A stretch of DNA of 6,586 nucleotides from Candidatus Rokuibacteriota bacterium (GTDB lineage: Bacteria; Methylomirabilota; Methylomirabilia; Rokubacteriales; CSP1-6), in NCBI GenBank assembly GCA_016206385.1, contig JACQRS010000119.1, forward strand, positions 1 through 6,586. The letters are read 5' to 3'. Position numbers and translations under genes: made by a program. This document shows positions 6,290 through 6,586 of the stretch, one piece after another. The stretch's first letter is position 1. Each line of letters starts with the position of its first letter. The notes under the pieces were generated by a model. The model made no database searches, had not been told where the DNA came from, and saw nothing but the letters and a program-made list of their open reading frames with translations.

Positions 6290-6586
6290 CCTCCCTCTGC
6301 CAGCAGGCGCCGGATCGTCGCCTCGATCTCCGCGTAGGCGCCCTCGCCGATGTGCTGGTACCGGACGATCCCCTTCCGGTCGACCAGCACCGCCGTCGGC
6401 CAGGCCCAGATCCCGAAGCGCGTCCAGATGGCGGAGTCGTTGTCCTGCACGACCGGGTAGCGGATGCCGAACTTCTGGGTCGCGGCCACGACCTTCTCGT
6501 AGGGCCGTTCCCAGAGGAACTCGGGGGTGTGGACCCCGACGATGGTCAAGCCCGCGTTCCGGTACGTCTCGTGCCAGACCCGCAAC
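6286..6586 (-). CDS. Thioredoxin-like (redoxin/TlpA-type) protein, N-terminus outside the window
   Basis: About 99 C-terminal residues are present; the gene runs off the window end. The leading Leu codon (TTG, 6585) is probably internal, because the fragment begins partway through a thioredoxin fold. Visible features are LTIVGVHTPEF (13-23), GIRYPVVQDND (40-50), WTRFGIWAWPTAVLVD (54-69) with the likely cis-proline Pro63 of thioredoxin folds, and a final strand-turn-strand GIVRYQHIGEG. These fit extracytoplasmic thiol-disulfide proteins of the TlpA/ResA type and the C-terminal domain of DipZ-like proteins. The CxxC active site would lie upstream and cannot be checked, nor can a signal peptide or membrane anchor. 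The TGA at 6286-6288 overlaps the kinase ATG as ATGA, so it is the first visible gene of a tightly coupled three-gene operon. Confidence 0.88.
   Translation of the reverse strand, partial: LRVWHETYRNAGLTIVGVHTPEFLWERPYEKVVAATQKFGIRYPVVQDNDSAIWTRFGIWAWPTAVLVDRKGIVRYQHIGEGAYAEIEATIRRLLAEGG

Noticed and set aside
1..6586. Mobile elements, CRISPR repeats, tRNA or rRNA genes
   Set aside because: Scanning both strands showed no transposase or integrase motif, no spaced repeats and no tRNA-like cloverleaf. The window is almost fully accounted for by the listed genes.

Overview
The window is GC-rich (about two thirds G+C by eye), densely coding, and uses GTG as well as ATG starts. It reads as a chromosomal fragment of a bacterium with an inner and an outer membrane. 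The transporter resembles HpnN-type MMPL/RND proteins, which are known from hopanoid-making Gram-negative bacteria. The inositol-phosphate synthase is of the short type best known from Actinobacteria and Archaea. That mix fits lineages such as Methylomirabilota/Rokubacteria or deltaproteobacteria-like groups, but this placement is an inference and the sequence alone does not settle it.

Layout. On the + strand: the last 36 codons of a probable membrane protein (1-111), ending in a strong hairpin; a 92-base gap (112-203) with a likely extended -10 promoter, a small hairpin and a clear Shine-Dalgarno; inositol-3-phosphate synthase (204-1277); and a 912-residue MMPL/RND lipid transporter (1309-4047). 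On the - strand, converging on these: a thioredoxin-like protein cut by the window end (6286-6586), a membrane sensor histidine kinase (4757-6289) and an OmpR/PhoB-type response regulator (4077-4760). The two blocks meet in a 29-base gap whose inverted repeats include both stop codons.

How the genes may work together. The + strand pair looks like a membrane-lipid module: the synthase makes the inositol phosphate headgroup precursor, and the transporter probably moves a lipid (hopanoid-like or other) across or between membranes. The - strand genes form one tightly overlapping operon (ATGA and GTGA junctions). It couples a predicted extracytoplasmic thioredoxin-fold protein to a two-component system with a large extracytoplasmic sensor domain, which suggests envelope or redox sensing. 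Their targets cannot be read from this window.

I see no RNA gene, CRISPR array, insertion sequence, phage gene or attachment site, and no gene-free stretch longer than about 100 bases. Nothing here amounts to a clearly new system. The points most worth a second look are the synthase-transporter pairing, the unusual Glu in the second proton-relay position of the transporter, and the thioredoxin-kinase-regulator operon.
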